Source of the DNA: Coriaria nepalensis
Lineage: Eukaryota > Streptophyta > Magnoliopsida > Cucurbitales > Coriariaceae
Assembly (NCBI GenBank): GCA_027186245.1
Contig: CP114488.1
Span: 3,980,501-4,044,500, forward strand
DNA length: 64,000 bases
Reading direction: 5' to 3'
In this document: in pieces, positions 37,277 to 48,329 of the stretch
How positions within the stretch are numbered: the first letter of the stretch is position 1
Layout of the letters: every line of letters begins with the position of its first letter
The notes under the pieces: model-generated
What the model was told of the DNA's origin: nothing
Databases searched by the model: none
The model's input: the letters and a program-made list of their open reading frames with translations, nothing else
Position numbers and translations under genes: made by a program

Positions 37277-39913
37277 CTACAAGTGCATCCACTCCGTGTA
37301 GCTGAACGATGATGGAGATGATGAAGTAGATGCCTCCTCGAGCAACATCGGCTTCTTCCTCAACTTCGGACAGCCTACTATACGAATGCCATCATGAGAA
37401 ACTGTACTTAGTAATACAACTCCGCTAGTGCAGATATCCTTCAGTTCGGGTAGATAAATCAACGTCAAAGATGTTAATTTAGGGAGAGTAAATGTGCAGG
37501 TAGCTTCTTCCGATCCATCTCGGTTTGATGTCGATGCTCCTATAACTCGTTCCAACTTCTCACAACCAGAAATATAGATTTTTTCAAGGTTTTGTAAATG
37601 GGGTAACATACATTGACTGAATACCTCTTTTGTCTGTGAACAACGGATCAGTTTTAACAACCTGAGCTGGGAAAAATTAGTGGGTGACAATGTTGAAGAA
37701 AACACATGTTCCATTCTTTGGCATCGTGAAATGTAACAAGAATCCAAAAATCTTGTATTGCTGAATGACTTGATATCACACAAGCCTTTTACGTCGTTGC
37801 ACCCTTCAAGGTGAAGATTTAGAACATCTTTCGGTAACTCCACTTTACGTATAGAACAATTACTTAGAATCACAACTTTATCCCGACGATCAGGTTCGAG
37901 ATTAGAAGAATCATATTTACCTCCGCCCAATCGTAATTCGTAGCTTTTGCGTCCTCGAGACTTGTGCATGTGTCTGACATAACCGTTGAAGTCATTGATT
38001 TCGAGAAAACGACCCACATATCTTTCTAACCTTCTCATCTTTATCAACTCATTTGCACTTGCTCTCATTGTTGAAAATAAGATGGGCAGCACCAAATATT
38101 CAAGGCGTATGAGTTTAGGCAGCATTCCGATGGGAATCATCTTCATTTTGACACGATATGCTTCCAGATTTAGGTATCTTAAACTTCTCAACTTTTCCAG
38201 ATCTTTTGGGATTTGTGTAATACTTGTGCGTGAAAGGTCTAAGATATTGAGAGATGTGAGGTTTGCTAATGAAGGTAAACGTTTCACACGTCCACATCCC
38301 CCGAGTAACAAAGTAGTGAGATTCTTCAAATATGAAATAGAGCTCGGCAGAAATTTTATTCTGGTATCTGAAAAGTTCAGAATTTGAAGTTCAGATATTT
38401 GCTCAAAGAATGAATCTGGCAGTCCACTCATAAGAGAGGTACGTTGGAGTAACAAGATTGAAAGTTTAGGGCATGTTGGAGACATGGAAGGAGCGTTTAA
38501 ATGGTCATTGTGCATCAAGGAGACAACTTCCAGATTCTCAGTCCATTCCTCTTCATCAGGAAAATCTTTCAATAGCCCATCAACTCTTACCAAGAATTGA
38601 GGATACGTCATCTGAAGTACCATATCTCTTACCAAATCATGCATCTTCACTATCTTCTGTCCATTTGCATAAACATTTCCCGACAATAAGCAAGATCGTT
38701 CAAGTTGATTTAATAAGCCGTGAGCTTCATCAACCATTCCCAGGATGCTTGTCATTCTGCCAAACAATCCCTTACCAATAAGTAACCATATCAAATCCCT
38801 TCTTATTATTGGATGATCTTCAGGATATAATGCACAATACAACAAACATTTTTGTAGCTTTGAATCATCTAAACGATCATAACTCAATTTCAGTATAGAG
38901 AATACATTCTTATCCATTTTTGTTATCCCTACCTCCGATTTCCTTAGCTTCTCTAATATGCTTCTCCATTCATGTATGTCATCCAAAATCCTCATGCTTC
39001 TCGCTAGTGTGATGATTCCAAGCGGCAAACCAGCACATTCTTTAACTACATCTTTGACAATCAATTCTATTGCAGGAGGAATCTCATGATCGATAGTTTT
39101 CAGGAATAAATGTAGAGCTTCTTCTTTTGGAAGAGGATCCACGTTGATGGTCTTGTTGCACTTCATTTCACTACAAACATCCATAGATCGAGTTGTCATA
39201 ATAACCTTGCATCCATTCCTTTTTTGAACCCCCACTTTTAGGAGATCAAAATAAGTCCAAACATCATCCAGAAATAACACAAATTTACCTTTCCTCTCGA
39301 AAGCTCCTGTCAAGATTCCGGCTCTCTTCAGCTCGTCTTCTTCTTTCGAAAGATCTTCATTCAACATTTTTGCAAGGTTAGTCTGCAGTTTATAAATACT
39401 ACAATCTTTTGATACAGTGATCCAATAAACCAGTCCAAATATATATCGCTTTTCCGACACATTATTATGAACATGCATCATCAAGGTGGTCTTTCCGACA
39501 CCTCCCATCCCTTGTACACCAATTATCGAGAATTCTGTCGACATCAAGTATGCCTCAATCTCATCCATATTGAAGTGAAATTGTTGTCCAACAAATTCTG
39601 CTGCTGGCAACTTAACAACTACTTCATCGGGTGCATCGATTGTAAGTCCGCTAGGGAATTCACCTTGAGCAATAAGTTCCGACATCTTCTTAATCAAATT
39701 CTCTAATTGATCACTATATTTGAACAAATCTGTAACGTTAACTTCTTCCATCATACTAGATTCACTGCATGGTTCTAACCTCTTTCTTAGTGATATCAGA
39801 TCATTCCGGCTGGTGCAAGTTCTTAATTCTTTGTAGATCTTAAGTAGGTCGACCACTTTTTGGGTACCTAATGTCAGATATATAACAAGAAGATTACCAT
39901 TACCTGACAACAT
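37277..39913 (-). CDS. NB-ARC-LRR (CNL-type) disease-resistance-like protein
   Basis: Intracellular immune receptor class. A single open frame of 878 codons. Motifs in order: P-loop GMGGVGKTT (135-143), RNBS-A-like region, kinase-2 FLDDVW (214-219) with the Trp typical of coiled-coil types, RNBS-B MTTRS (239-243), GLPL (295-298), RNBS-D-like CLLYCALYPEDH (356-367), MHD (424-426), then about 450 residues of leucine-rich repeats with clear LxxLxxLxxTxIxxLP pattern. The segment before NB-ARC is only about 105 residues and matches just the end of a coiled-coil domain. A small upstream exon (40239-40146) would join at 39903 in phase and give a 906-aa product; the first codons of the single-exon model would then be intron. 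It is closest in style to the RPS2/At4g27190-type group. No frameshift is seen, so it may be functional, but the short N-terminus is odd. Confidence 0.9.
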   Translation of the reverse strand: MLSGNGNLLVIYLTLGTQKVVDLLKIYKELRTCTSRNDLISLRKRLEPCSESSMMEEVNVTDLFKYSDQLENLIKKMSELIAQGEFPSGLTIDAPDEVVVKLPAAEFVGQQFHFNMDEIEAYLMSTEFSIIGVQGMGGVGKTTLMMHVHNNVSEKRYIFGLVYWITVSKDCSIYKLQTNLAKMLNEDLSKEEDELKRAGILTGAFERKGKFVLFLDDVWTYFDLLKVGVQKRNGCKVIMTTRSMDVCSEMKCNKTINVDPLPKEEALHLFLKTIDHEIPPAIELIVKDVVKECAGLPLGIITLARSMRILDDIHEWRSILEKLRKSEVGITKMDKNVFSILKLSYDRLDDSKLQKCLLYCALYPEDHPIIRRDLIWLLIGKGLFGRMTSILGMVDEAHGLLNQLERSCLLSGNVYANGQKIVKMHDLVRDMVLQMTYPQFLVRVDGLLKDFPDEEEWTENLEVVSLMHNDHLNAPSMSPTCPKLSILLLQRTSLMSGLPDSFFEQISELQILNFSDTRIKFLPSSISYLKNLTTLLLGGCGRVKRLPSLANLTSLNILDLSRTSITQIPKDLEKLRSLRYLNLEAYRVKMKMIPIGMLPKLIRLEYLVLPILFSTMRASANELIKMRRLERYVGRFLEINDFNGYVRHMHKSRGRKSYELRLGGGKYDSSNLEPDRRDKVVILSNCSIRKVELPKDVLNLHLEGCNDVKGLCDIKSFSNTRFLDSCYISRCQRMEHVFSSTLSPTNFSQLRLLKLIRCSQTKEVFSQCMLPHLQNLEKIYISGCEKLERVIGASTSNRDGSEEATCTFTLPKLTSLTLIYLPELKDICTSGVVLLSTVSHDGIRIVGCPKLRKKPMLLEEASTSSSPSSFSYTEWMHL

Positions 39914-40145
39914 GGTAAGGCATTCAAAATCAAAATTTGGGTAAATTCTATTCTAATCCGATTGTCAAGTAATTTTTTTTAATTGATTAAAATTAATTTT
40001 TGAACCATAATTTGGAAGGATTAATTCATTATGGGCTTTCGTTTTTCTTTTTCTTTTATTATTATTTTTGGTTCCATAGAAATAAAATTTATATGAAAAA
40101 GAAATTAGTAAATAATGTCATGCACACGTACACAGTAACACATAC

Positions 40146-40239
40146 CTGGTGGTTTGAAATCATGTACATTCCTTCTTAGAGAGGATTCCAGGTTAAGCTC
40201 AGCACTGATAGATTGTCGTTGATCAAATGTGTATTCCAT
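40146..40239 (-). other. Possible first coding exon of the NB-ARC-LRR gene
   Basis: ATG at 40239 opens a 31-codon frame (starts MEYTFDQRQS) ending at CAG|GTATGT (40146). A matching acceptor TTGTCAG ends at 39904, and the phases agree (one base plus two bases make Gly). The encoded peptide is not a recognised coiled-coil motif, so this rests on splice-site quality and phase only. Confidence 0.4.
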
Positions 40240-40509
40240 AACAAAACCTTCATTTTAAAGGATGCAATTATCATGAGTAATATTATAAAAAAATAAAAAA
40301 AAATAAAAATAAAGAAAAATAAAATTAAGAAGTAGTAGGAATCGAGAAGAAAGCAAGTTTTTAAATAAAGTAGTAAGATCACTTTGAAAGGATAAAATAT
40401 CTTCATTTCAGAGTAAGTTCTCCTATTTCTCCGACTCGAACCCGAGACCTACTAGGATTCAAGTGAAAGTACTAACATCCCCTGCAGGAGAGGACATGGA
40501 AGGAATCAC

Positions 40510-40829
40510 TTGAATTTGTTGATGGAATCAATAAATTTTAAAATCTCACTGGGTTGTCGATCAAACAAGAGTTTAAGAACTGTGGTTTCGATCTGAAACA
40601 TTAAATAAAACACATGCACATATGAACTCCAGTTTTCCTAACGATAAAAGAGCAGCAAAATTAAGAGCAAGTTAGATTATCTGAAACATGAACTCTATAC
40701 AGCTTGAAGAACATGGTAACATCAAGAAGACAGTCCCATTAATTAATTCATTGTAATAAAATGGAATAGAAAGCTATCTAATCTATACGGAAGAGGGCTT
40801 ACTTCTCCTGTCTCAGGCCGGGTTTTGAT
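40510..40829 (-). other. Two possible short unassigned exons
   Basis: On the minus strand, 40829-40803 (IKTRPETGE, AG before and GTAAGC after) and 40592-40510 (starts IETTVLKLLFDRQPSEILKF, preceded by TTTCAG) can be joined in phase. They look coding in composition but match nothing I recognise, and they do not join the NB-ARC-LRR frame in phase by any junction I tried. Confidence 0.25.
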
Positions 40830-43800
40830 CTGGACAAGAAAAGTGAAGCAAAGTCAAATTGAGAAATAGTCTGTTAAAAGGTACAGCTGCAAATCTACTT
40901 CTAACTTATCTTCATCTTGAGATTTTCTAATAGTAAAGAGTTTTTTCACTCCAGCCAATCATATTCAAACACATGAAGAAAAAATTTGATGATGAGTAAA
41001 AAGTTGTGACGTGTTCTAAAAAGATTGGTGGGAGTAGAAAAAAACTTCATATCTAATACTAAAAGACCTCTCTTCATCTTTTGGTCCCCAAACAAAAGTA
41101 ATATAAATAAAATAAACCAAAGTTGTCTTAGAATCTACGCCATGCGTGGAAAAACACAAAGTGAGAGTGTACTTCTTAGAAGATGCACGTGTCTCAGAGT
41201 CGGTGAAGCTTATCTATAAGCTGTGTATCTTGTGTTATTTCTACTCCTATGAAGCCGATTAAATAATTAATTATTATTTTTCTTCTCTTAGTGTCCCTTT
41301 AGAGTATCTATAAGCACTGAAATCTTTTTTCTTTTTTTTTTTTCAAAATAAACAATTTCAGATGTTTGAAAAAAAAATTGTTTAATATTTATTAAAAAAA
41401 AAAACATACACTTTTATTTTTACTTATTCTCATAACCATCAAATTAATTATAATACTTATCAAAATAAGTAAATTTTTAAGTACATCGATTGATTTTTAC
41501 TCAAGGGTGAAGAGGGGGGCGGCAAGCACGATTTTTGCTCAAGTTTAATAGATATTTAGAGGTTCCAAATATGTTGTAGGAATGTCTTAATGCTAAAAAG
41601 CATTGGGTTTTGTGTTAAAGGTCGTGAAAAACTTCAAATCATATTATTGTCATTTCTACTTTTTTCAATTTCTTTGTCTTTTTCTTTGGCTAGTAAAATT
41701 ATTTCAATCTTATCAAAATTATTTCAATCTTTTTAAATTTCTTTTATAATAAGTTTCAAATGAATAATAATAACTAATATTATTATACATGTATTAATAA
41801 TTATATTTAATTTTCATAGTTCTAGATTTAATAAATTATTATCTTCACAATTTTTATATTCCTCTAATTAACATAATAATATCATCTACCATTATCTCTA
41901 AACTTTTTTTAATTAATAAGTCGAAACTTTATAAATTTTTTAAAATTTAATTTTAACCCGTCCAAAAATTACAATTACAAAATATTGCGCACGCGCATAC
42001 ATATATAAATAATTTTTTGCCCGCCCTAAATAAATTTTCTATCCCTACCCTTACTTATAAATATATTTTAAATACAGTTCTATTTAGAAGTCACATATTA
42101 TTTATAAGCATATTTTTTTAAGTACTCCCAAATGAGCTTTTCCTCTCTCTTCGCTCTTAAGATACATCTTGTTCTCTCTTCTTTTTCTCATTCTACTCTC
42201 CATCGAAACATAAAATTATAAATATAAATGTCATTCCTAAATAAGAAAAAATATATATATTAAAATTAGTATCTTAATTAGAAAGAAGAACAAAAAAAAT
42301 ATTTTACGAGTTAAAATTAGATGGATCGACTGCAAGTCAATCTACTCTACTTCAATGTGAATATTAAAGGTTCTCACTCTGATATCAAGATCATGAATGA
42401 TCGATCAACATGATCATGAATACTTGTGGGTTCAGTCGATCAATTTGACAATATGCAAAATCCTATCAATTGGTTGGTCGTTCAGGATCTTGTTATCTTA
42501 GATGAACTGGATCAATAGAAATTCATAATCACGTCAATATCGAGATAACAATTTCACGAGCGATTGGCAGGTATGCATACTCTTATCGGTCATTTGATCA
42601 TTTGAGATCTTGTTATCTTAGATCGAGTGAATCAATAATATATGATATGTCAATCTCAAGATAACATTCTTACAAACGACATACCGATAGGATTATACTC
42701 AGAACACCATATTCTTACCCAAATTTACAAGTCATTACTCATTTTTGCATCGTGGAGTAAAATGAAAGCACCAAAATAACAAATATAAAGAAACTTGTTA
42801 TAAGAGATCTATAACAAATTGAAGGAGATCTATAACAATTTCAAGTCGAAAAGCTTTTTAGTTATAAGAGATCTATAAACCATTAGAACATAATGTAAAA
42901 ACAAAAAAACTTGAAAAAAAAAATACTGAAGAAGAAAAAAAAGGGGGATCAAGTAAAAATATGACAGATTTTATGATAGGAACTCACATATATTATAAGA
43001 TTTTATTGTAACTTGTGACTTTCTATTTATACACCAACTTTATGGGAATTCTTCCAATATAAATATTCAAATACAAAGATTGATACTATGAAAAAGGATA
43101 ACAGTAAGGATGAGAAGAAATTCTTACATGAACCGTGGTCTATAATTCTTTATAGACTAGCTCATTAAGATAGGAACAAATAGAATGAGTAAAAATTTTG
43201 TTGGAAAAAATATTCTCATAAATATATGGAGGGTTTGTTATTTGGATGGTCCACATATCAATTGGATAATTTTTTAAGAATGAGAGATCAAATTTATAAT
43301 TTCATCTTATATTAAAATAATGAGAAGAAAAAGATAAATTGCATAGTTTTTAAAAAGAGATAATTAGAGAAAATGAGTTCTTTTTAAAAGCTATATTTAA
43401 ACTTTAAGACCCTTAAAAAGTTTTTAAAAGAAATGATCTCCTTTTTATTTTATAACCTAAAATAAAATCATAAAAAAAAATAAAATACATACATTTACTT
43501 AATTACCCTTACATAACCTTAGTGTTTTCTTTGTATTAATGCGCATGAAGACCTCCATTAACAACATTTGAAACTTTCAAGCATGAGTTCAAAGCTCATA
43601 ATCTCCATTCAAAACCTTCATCAATGAGCCCATTCAACCTCAGAATTTTCATTCAAAACCTAGCGTGTTTGCACGGAGATTCATATTACATGTTGCCCTA
43701 TGGAATAACGATAACGATGAAATTGTGAAGATGGATGCTTTCTATTTCATTGAGGAAGGTATCCAGGCTCAAGAGAGGAAGACCTGTAGACTTGTAGAAG

Positions 43801-43840
43801 TTTAAGTGTATAGACTTTTTAGTCAACGCTATATAGATTT
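40830..43840. other. AT-rich spacer
   Basis: No supported gene. At 42440-42680 an imperfect tandem duplication with a period near 122 bp contains GATCTTGTTATCTTAGAT at about 42486 and 42608. A short open stretch ending at 43806 (…NDEIVKMDAFYFIEEG…) has no recognisable family. Confidence 0.5.
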
Positions 43841-44175
43841 ATAATTGTGTAATTTTTTGAATATATGAATCCAATTTATCCCTTATATAATTTTGAAATA
43901 AGAATGAATGCTTATCCAATTTGAAAATAAATCATCTAAAAAATCTCTGAATATAAACCATCTTAAGAGACTAAAAAATTTATGTACTTAAAACTCTACG
44001 AGTTTATAATTGTGTAATTTTTTGAATATATGAATCCAATTTATTCTTTATATAATTTTAAAGTAAGAATGAATGCTTATCCAATTTGAATATAAACCAT
44101 CTACAAAATTCTTAAAAATATAAACAATCTTAAAAGACTAAAAATTCTCTGTAATTAAAATTGTACGAGTCTACG
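43841..44175. repeat. 165-bp tandem unit, two copies
   Basis: ATAATTGTGTAATTTTTTGA starts a unit at 43841 and again at 44006, so the period is 165 bp. A third copy starts at 45736, on the other side of the telomere-like array. Each copy group leads directly into CTTAAA/CTCTAACCCT repeats. Confidence 0.85.
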
Positions 44176-45335
44176 GGTCTTAAATCTCTAACCCTATACT
44201 TTAAATCTCTAATCCTAAACCTTAAATCTCTAACCCTATACCTTAAACCTTAATCTTAAACCCTATACCTTAAATCTCTAACCATAAACCTCTAACCCTA
44301 GACCTTAAATTTCTAACCCTATATCTTAAACCTTAAACCTTAGACCTTAAAATTTAAACTCCATACTTTAAATCTTTAATCCTATACTTTAAAGCTTAAA
44401 ACATAAACCTTAAACCTCTAACTCTAGATCTTAAATCTCTGAGTCTAAACCTCTAACCCTAACCTTAAACTTTAAACCCTATATCTCTAACCCTAGACCT
44501 TAAACTCCTAACCCTATACCTTAAACCTCAAACCTCAAACCTCAAACCCTAAATTTCTAACATTAGATCTTAAACCTTTAACCCTATACCTTAAAACTCT
44601 AATCCTAAACCTATAACTCTATACTTTAAAATTTAAACATTTAACCCTAGACCTTAAACTTTAAGCCTCTAACCCTAGACCTTAAATCTTAAACACTAAA
44701 CCCTAAATCTTAAACACTAAACCCTAAATCTTAAACTCTAAACCATAAATCTTAAACTCTAAACCATAAATCTTAAACACTAACTTCATAAACCCTTAAC
44801 CTTAAACTCTAACACCATAAATCTTAACACCATAACACCATAACCCCTAAACCTTAAATCTTAAATCATATCATCCTAAACCCTAACTTAACCTTATCCT
44901 AAACCTTTCAACTCTTAATCCTAGAATCTAAATTCTAAAACGTAAACTTTAAACCTTAAACTTAAATCTAGACTCTAAACCCTAACCCTAATCCATTAAA
45001 CCCTAAACCCTAAACCCTAACACCATAAACCCTAAACCATAAACTCTAAGTCTTAAACCTTAAACCCTAGACTCTAAACATTATACTTTATGCAATACAT
45101 CTTAAACCCTATATCCTAGATCCTAGACCCTATACTTTTAACCTTAAACCCTTAAAATCTTAAATCTTAAACCCTAAAGCTTAAACCTTAAATTTCTAAA
45201 CCTTAAACCCTACACTATAAACTATAAACTTTAAACTGTAAACAATTAAACTTAAACCTTAAACCTAGACTCTAAAATCAAAAGTTTACACTATACATTT
45301 TAAATTCTAGATCCTAAATCTTATACCTGTAGGGT
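44176..45335. repeat. Degenerate telomere-type (CCCTAAA)n array, about 1.2 kb
   Basis: Plus strand built of units such as CCTTAAA, CTCTAAC, CCCTAAA and CCATAAA, averaging about 7 bp. Three perfect CCCTAAA units in a row occur at 45001-45020. Orientation is constant, with the C-rich strand on plus. This is the plant telomere motif in decayed, internal form. Confidence 0.88.
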
Positions 45336-45639
45336 GTATGGTTTAATATTTATTGGTTTAGATTTAAATTAAAGGATTATAAAGTCTCTCCGCTCAATAC
45401 CTAATGACTCGATGGGTCTAGAGAGTATTCAATCACAGATTTAGGTTTTAAGGTTTATGGTTTGACCACATAGGTCGCAGAGGTTTCAATACAACATCGT
45501 GCGCTATGTTGGTAGCAGAGGTTCCGGGGCAGTGCCCTACAAGAAAAAAATGGTTTCTGAACAACTGCCATTGGTTATACTCACAAATTTTTTACCACTA
45601 CTCAATAGATCGACAAGTCGACGACCTGATGGACCGATG

Positions 45640-45990
45640 GCTCGATGGCCAAACGCATTAAAAAATCTCTAAATATAAACCATTTTAACAGAGAAAAAAA
45701 TTTTTGTACTCAAACCTCTATTGGTCTATGGGTCTATAATTGTGTAACTTTTTGAATATATGAATCAAATTGATTCCTTATATAATTTTGAAGTAAGAAT
45801 GAATGCTTACCAATTTAAATATAAATCATCTAAAAAGTCTTTGAATATAAACTATCATAAAGGACTAAAAGTCTTTATACTTAAAATTCTATGGGGTCTA
45901 CGGGTTTAAGAGTCTTAAACCTCTAACTCTAAACCTCTAACACTAGACTTTAAGCCTCTAACCCTATATTTTAAAATTTCATAGTAAACC
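45640..45990. repeat. Second 165-bp unit plus short telomere-like array
   Basis: A copy of the 165-bp unit (from about 45736, with part of a preceding unit from about 45655) is followed at 45905-45990 by CTTAAACCTCTAACTCTAAAC-type repeats. The order, unit then telomere-like array, repeats the arrangement at 43841-45335. Confidence 0.8.
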
Positions 45991-46561
45991 TTAGATTTTA
46001 AAGGTCTAATCCTAGCCATTTCTTACTTTTAACTTACAAATGAATGATGAAGGAGGAAAGTAAAGAGATATAAGAATAGATTAAAAGTAATGAAAAATTA
46101 ATATTAGATTAGAATGGATTAGAAAAAATTGAGTTCTTGATTTCAGTTTATTAACCTTGATTTTTGTTTTTGACCCAAAAAAAAGCTAGTTTTGGTTGAA
46201 AGGAGAGGGAATGTGATAAGGATAATTTGATAGTTTTAGTATTTTTATTAATCTGTAATAATATAGAAGATTAGTTTACGAAGAAAATCTTTTAATGAAT
46301 TTTACATAAATCAAATTTTTTCAGAAGACTTAGTAATCAAACGGACACTTTTAAAATTAGACTTCTTTAATTCTTCTCATTTGAAAGACAAAGATCCAAA
46401 GGATCCAAAAAAAAAAAAAGCCAAATAATAAAATCTAATAAAGGTCGGTTAGTCATTGAATTTTTCACGTGTAAAGTTAATAAGTGAATGGTCAGAAGAG
46501 TACTAGCGAACTACTGAACTTAACTCACACCGACTTCTAATAATTTAAGCCTCCCACGTCT

Positions 46562-46752
46562 TATAAAATCTTACCCCCGCAAGAAAAACATCCAACGCGA
46601 CGCGAGAAAATCAAAAAAAATTTCTCTCCCACCAAACAGTCAAACGAAATATAAGAGAGATAAATAAATATCCAATTTCTGGAAAAGTAGTTGAAAAATT
46701 CCATGCCTTCGTAGCTAAGCCACTTACTTCTCCAAACCCTTGACATATAAAT
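46562..46752 (+). promoter_or_regulatory. Candidate TATA boxes of the glycosyltransferase gene
   Basis: TATAAAA at 46562-46568 and TATAAAT at 46746-46752 lie 223 and 39 bp before the start codon. The upstream one would leave a leader near 200 bases; the nearer one would leave only about 15. Neither can be preferred from sequence alone. Confidence 0.3.
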
Positions 46753-46790
46753 TTAAACCAAGTTAGCAAATAATTTACTAGCTCTCAAAA

Positions 46791-48311
46791 ATGGCGAATG
46801 AGATTTGGATCTTGCCTTTCTTCGGACAAGGCCACCTCTTCCCATGCATGGAGCTTTCTAAACTCCTCGCCACCAGAAATGTAAAAAGTACCCTCGTTAT
46901 CCCCTCCAATCTTTCTCCCTCTATCCCCTCCTCCCTCCGCCAACACCCTTCGGTCCAAATCGTCGAAGTTCCATCTGCTCCACCTCCTCCTCCGCCGCAG
47001 CCCGGAGCTGACCCATTTTCTCAGATCCATCAGCACCATGCCCATATGACTCAAGGAATTGAAAATCTCCTCTCGACCTTATCCGTTCACCCAGATTCAT
47101 CTCGACCCGTTTGTGCCATCCTCGACGTGATGATGAGCTGGAGTGCTGAGATCTTCAAGAAATTCGAAATTCCGACTGTCTCTTTCTTCACCTCCGGTGC
47201 TTGCGCTGCCGCCATGGAGTATGCCACGTGGAAAGCTAACCCGTTGAATCTAAAACCCGGTGAGTTCCGTTTATTACCCGGTTTACCCGAAGAAGTAGCT
47301 CTTACTTATTCGGATCTTAGACAACGGCCCCATGGGCCTCCACCGCCTCATGATGGAGGCCCACCGAGCCATGGGCCTGGTTTTCCTCGACCTCTCGGTG
47401 CACCTGGGAAACGGAAAATGGGCCCACCTAAACCTGGTGATCCACCACCATGGATTGATGAAACGGAGGGTTCAATCGCATTGCTGATCAACACGTGTGA
47501 CGATCTAGAGCGTCCATTCCTTGACTACATCAGTAATCAAGTCGCAAAACCCGTATGGGGCGTGGGCCCACTATTGCCCGAACAGTATTGGAGAGGGGCC
47601 GGCTCGGTTCTTCACGATCGTGCGATTCGAACCGATCGACAGTCCGGCATCACTGAGGAAGAGGTGATCCAATGGTTAGATTCAAAGCCACGTGGCTCAG
47701 TCCTATATATCTCATTTGGCACAGAGGTAGGGCCTAAAGTAGAGGAGTATCGAGAACTAGCGAAAGCATTAGAAAGTTCGATCCGGGCGTTTATATGGGT
47801 GATCCAACCAGGAGCTGGCAGATCCGGTCCGCCCCGTGCATTCCTTGGAGGAAAACCCGGTTCAGATACGGCGGAGGAAGGAGAAGGATATTTTCCACAC
47901 GGGTTAGATACCAGGGTGGGGAATAGGGGTCTGATAATAAAAGGGTGGGCCCCACAGCTGTTGATCCTGAGCCATCCATCAACGGGTGGATTTCTATCTC
48001 ACTGTGGATGGAATTCAACGGTGGAGGCGATAGGACGCGGGGTCCCATTTTTGGCGTGGCCAATACGGGGGGATCAATACTATGATGCCAAGTTGCTAGT
48101 GAGGCATCTGACAGTCGGGTACATGGTTTCAGACGACATGTCGGAAATGATTAAGAAAGAAGATATCGGAAAGGGGATAGAGATGTTGATGTGTGATGAG
48201 GATATGAAGAAACGAGCGGAAACGATTAGTTCCAAGTTTCAGGATGGTTTTCCAGCTTCTTCGCGTGATGCTCTAGATGCTTTTAGGGACTTTGTCATCG
48301 CCCAAAGCTAG
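46791..48311 (+). CDS. Family 1 UDP-glycosyltransferase (plant secondary product UGT)
   Basis: Transfers sugar, usually glucose from UDP-glucose, to a small lipophilic acceptor in the cytosol. A single exon of 506 codons, slightly longer than the usual 450-490. Catalytic His15 (GQGHLFP) and its partner Asp112 (AILDVMMS) are present. The 44-residue PSPG sugar-donor box runs from Trp386 (WAPQLLILSHPS) through HCGWNS (404-409) and ends GDQ at 427-429, with the final Gln usual for glucosyltransferases. Odd points: proline runs at 62-71 and a Pro/Gly/His-rich segment at about 180-221 in the acceptor-side linker, plus a Gly-rich insert at 341-366. Its 3' end is echoed just downstream, and a paralogous fragment lies at 35.8 kb. 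Acceptor and exact UGT family cannot be told from sequence. Confidence 0.93.
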   Translation: MANEIWILPFFGQGHLFPCMELSKLLATRNVKSTLVIPSNLSPSIPSSLRQHPSVQIVEVPSAPPPPPPQPGADPFSQIHQHHAHMTQGIENLLSTLSVHPDSSRPVCAILDVMMSWSAEIFKKFEIPTVSFFTSGACAAAMEYATWKANPLNLKPGEFRLLPGLPEEVALTYSDLRQRPHGPPPPHDGGPPSHGPGFPRPLGAPGKRKMGPPKPGDPPPWIDETEGSIALLINTCDDLERPFLDYISNQVAKPVWGVGPLLPEQYWRGAGSVLHDRAIRTDRQSGITEEEVIQWLDSKPRGSVLYISFGTEVGPKVEEYRELAKALESSIRAFIWVIQPGAGRSGPPRAFLGGKPGSDTAEEGEGYFPHGLDTRVGNRGLIIKGWAPQLLILSHPSTGGFLSHCGWNSTVEAIGRGVPFLAWPIRGDQYYDAKLLVRHLTVGYMVSDDMSEMIKKEDIGKGIEMLMCDEDMKKRAETISSKFQDGFPASSRDALDAFRDFVIAQS

Positions 48312-48329
48312 CAACTTCCACTATCCACT

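Noticed and set aside
40425..40500. tRNA-like B box (GGTTCGAGTCGG on the minus strand)
   Set aside because: It resembles the 3' part of a tRNA-derived SINE, but no A box, cloverleaf or target duplication could be shown.
41025..41219. 64-codon plus-strand frame
   Set aside because: No domain, no homologue recognised, composition like spacer.
43650..43806. Short plus-strand frame with NDEIVKMDAFYFIEEG
   Set aside because: It looks coding-like but is under 60 codons, has no clear splice partners and no recognisable family.
44176..45335. CRISPR-like or functional telomere array
   Set aside because: There are no spacers between constant repeats, and units vary in sequence and length; it is a degenerate internal telomere-type repeat.
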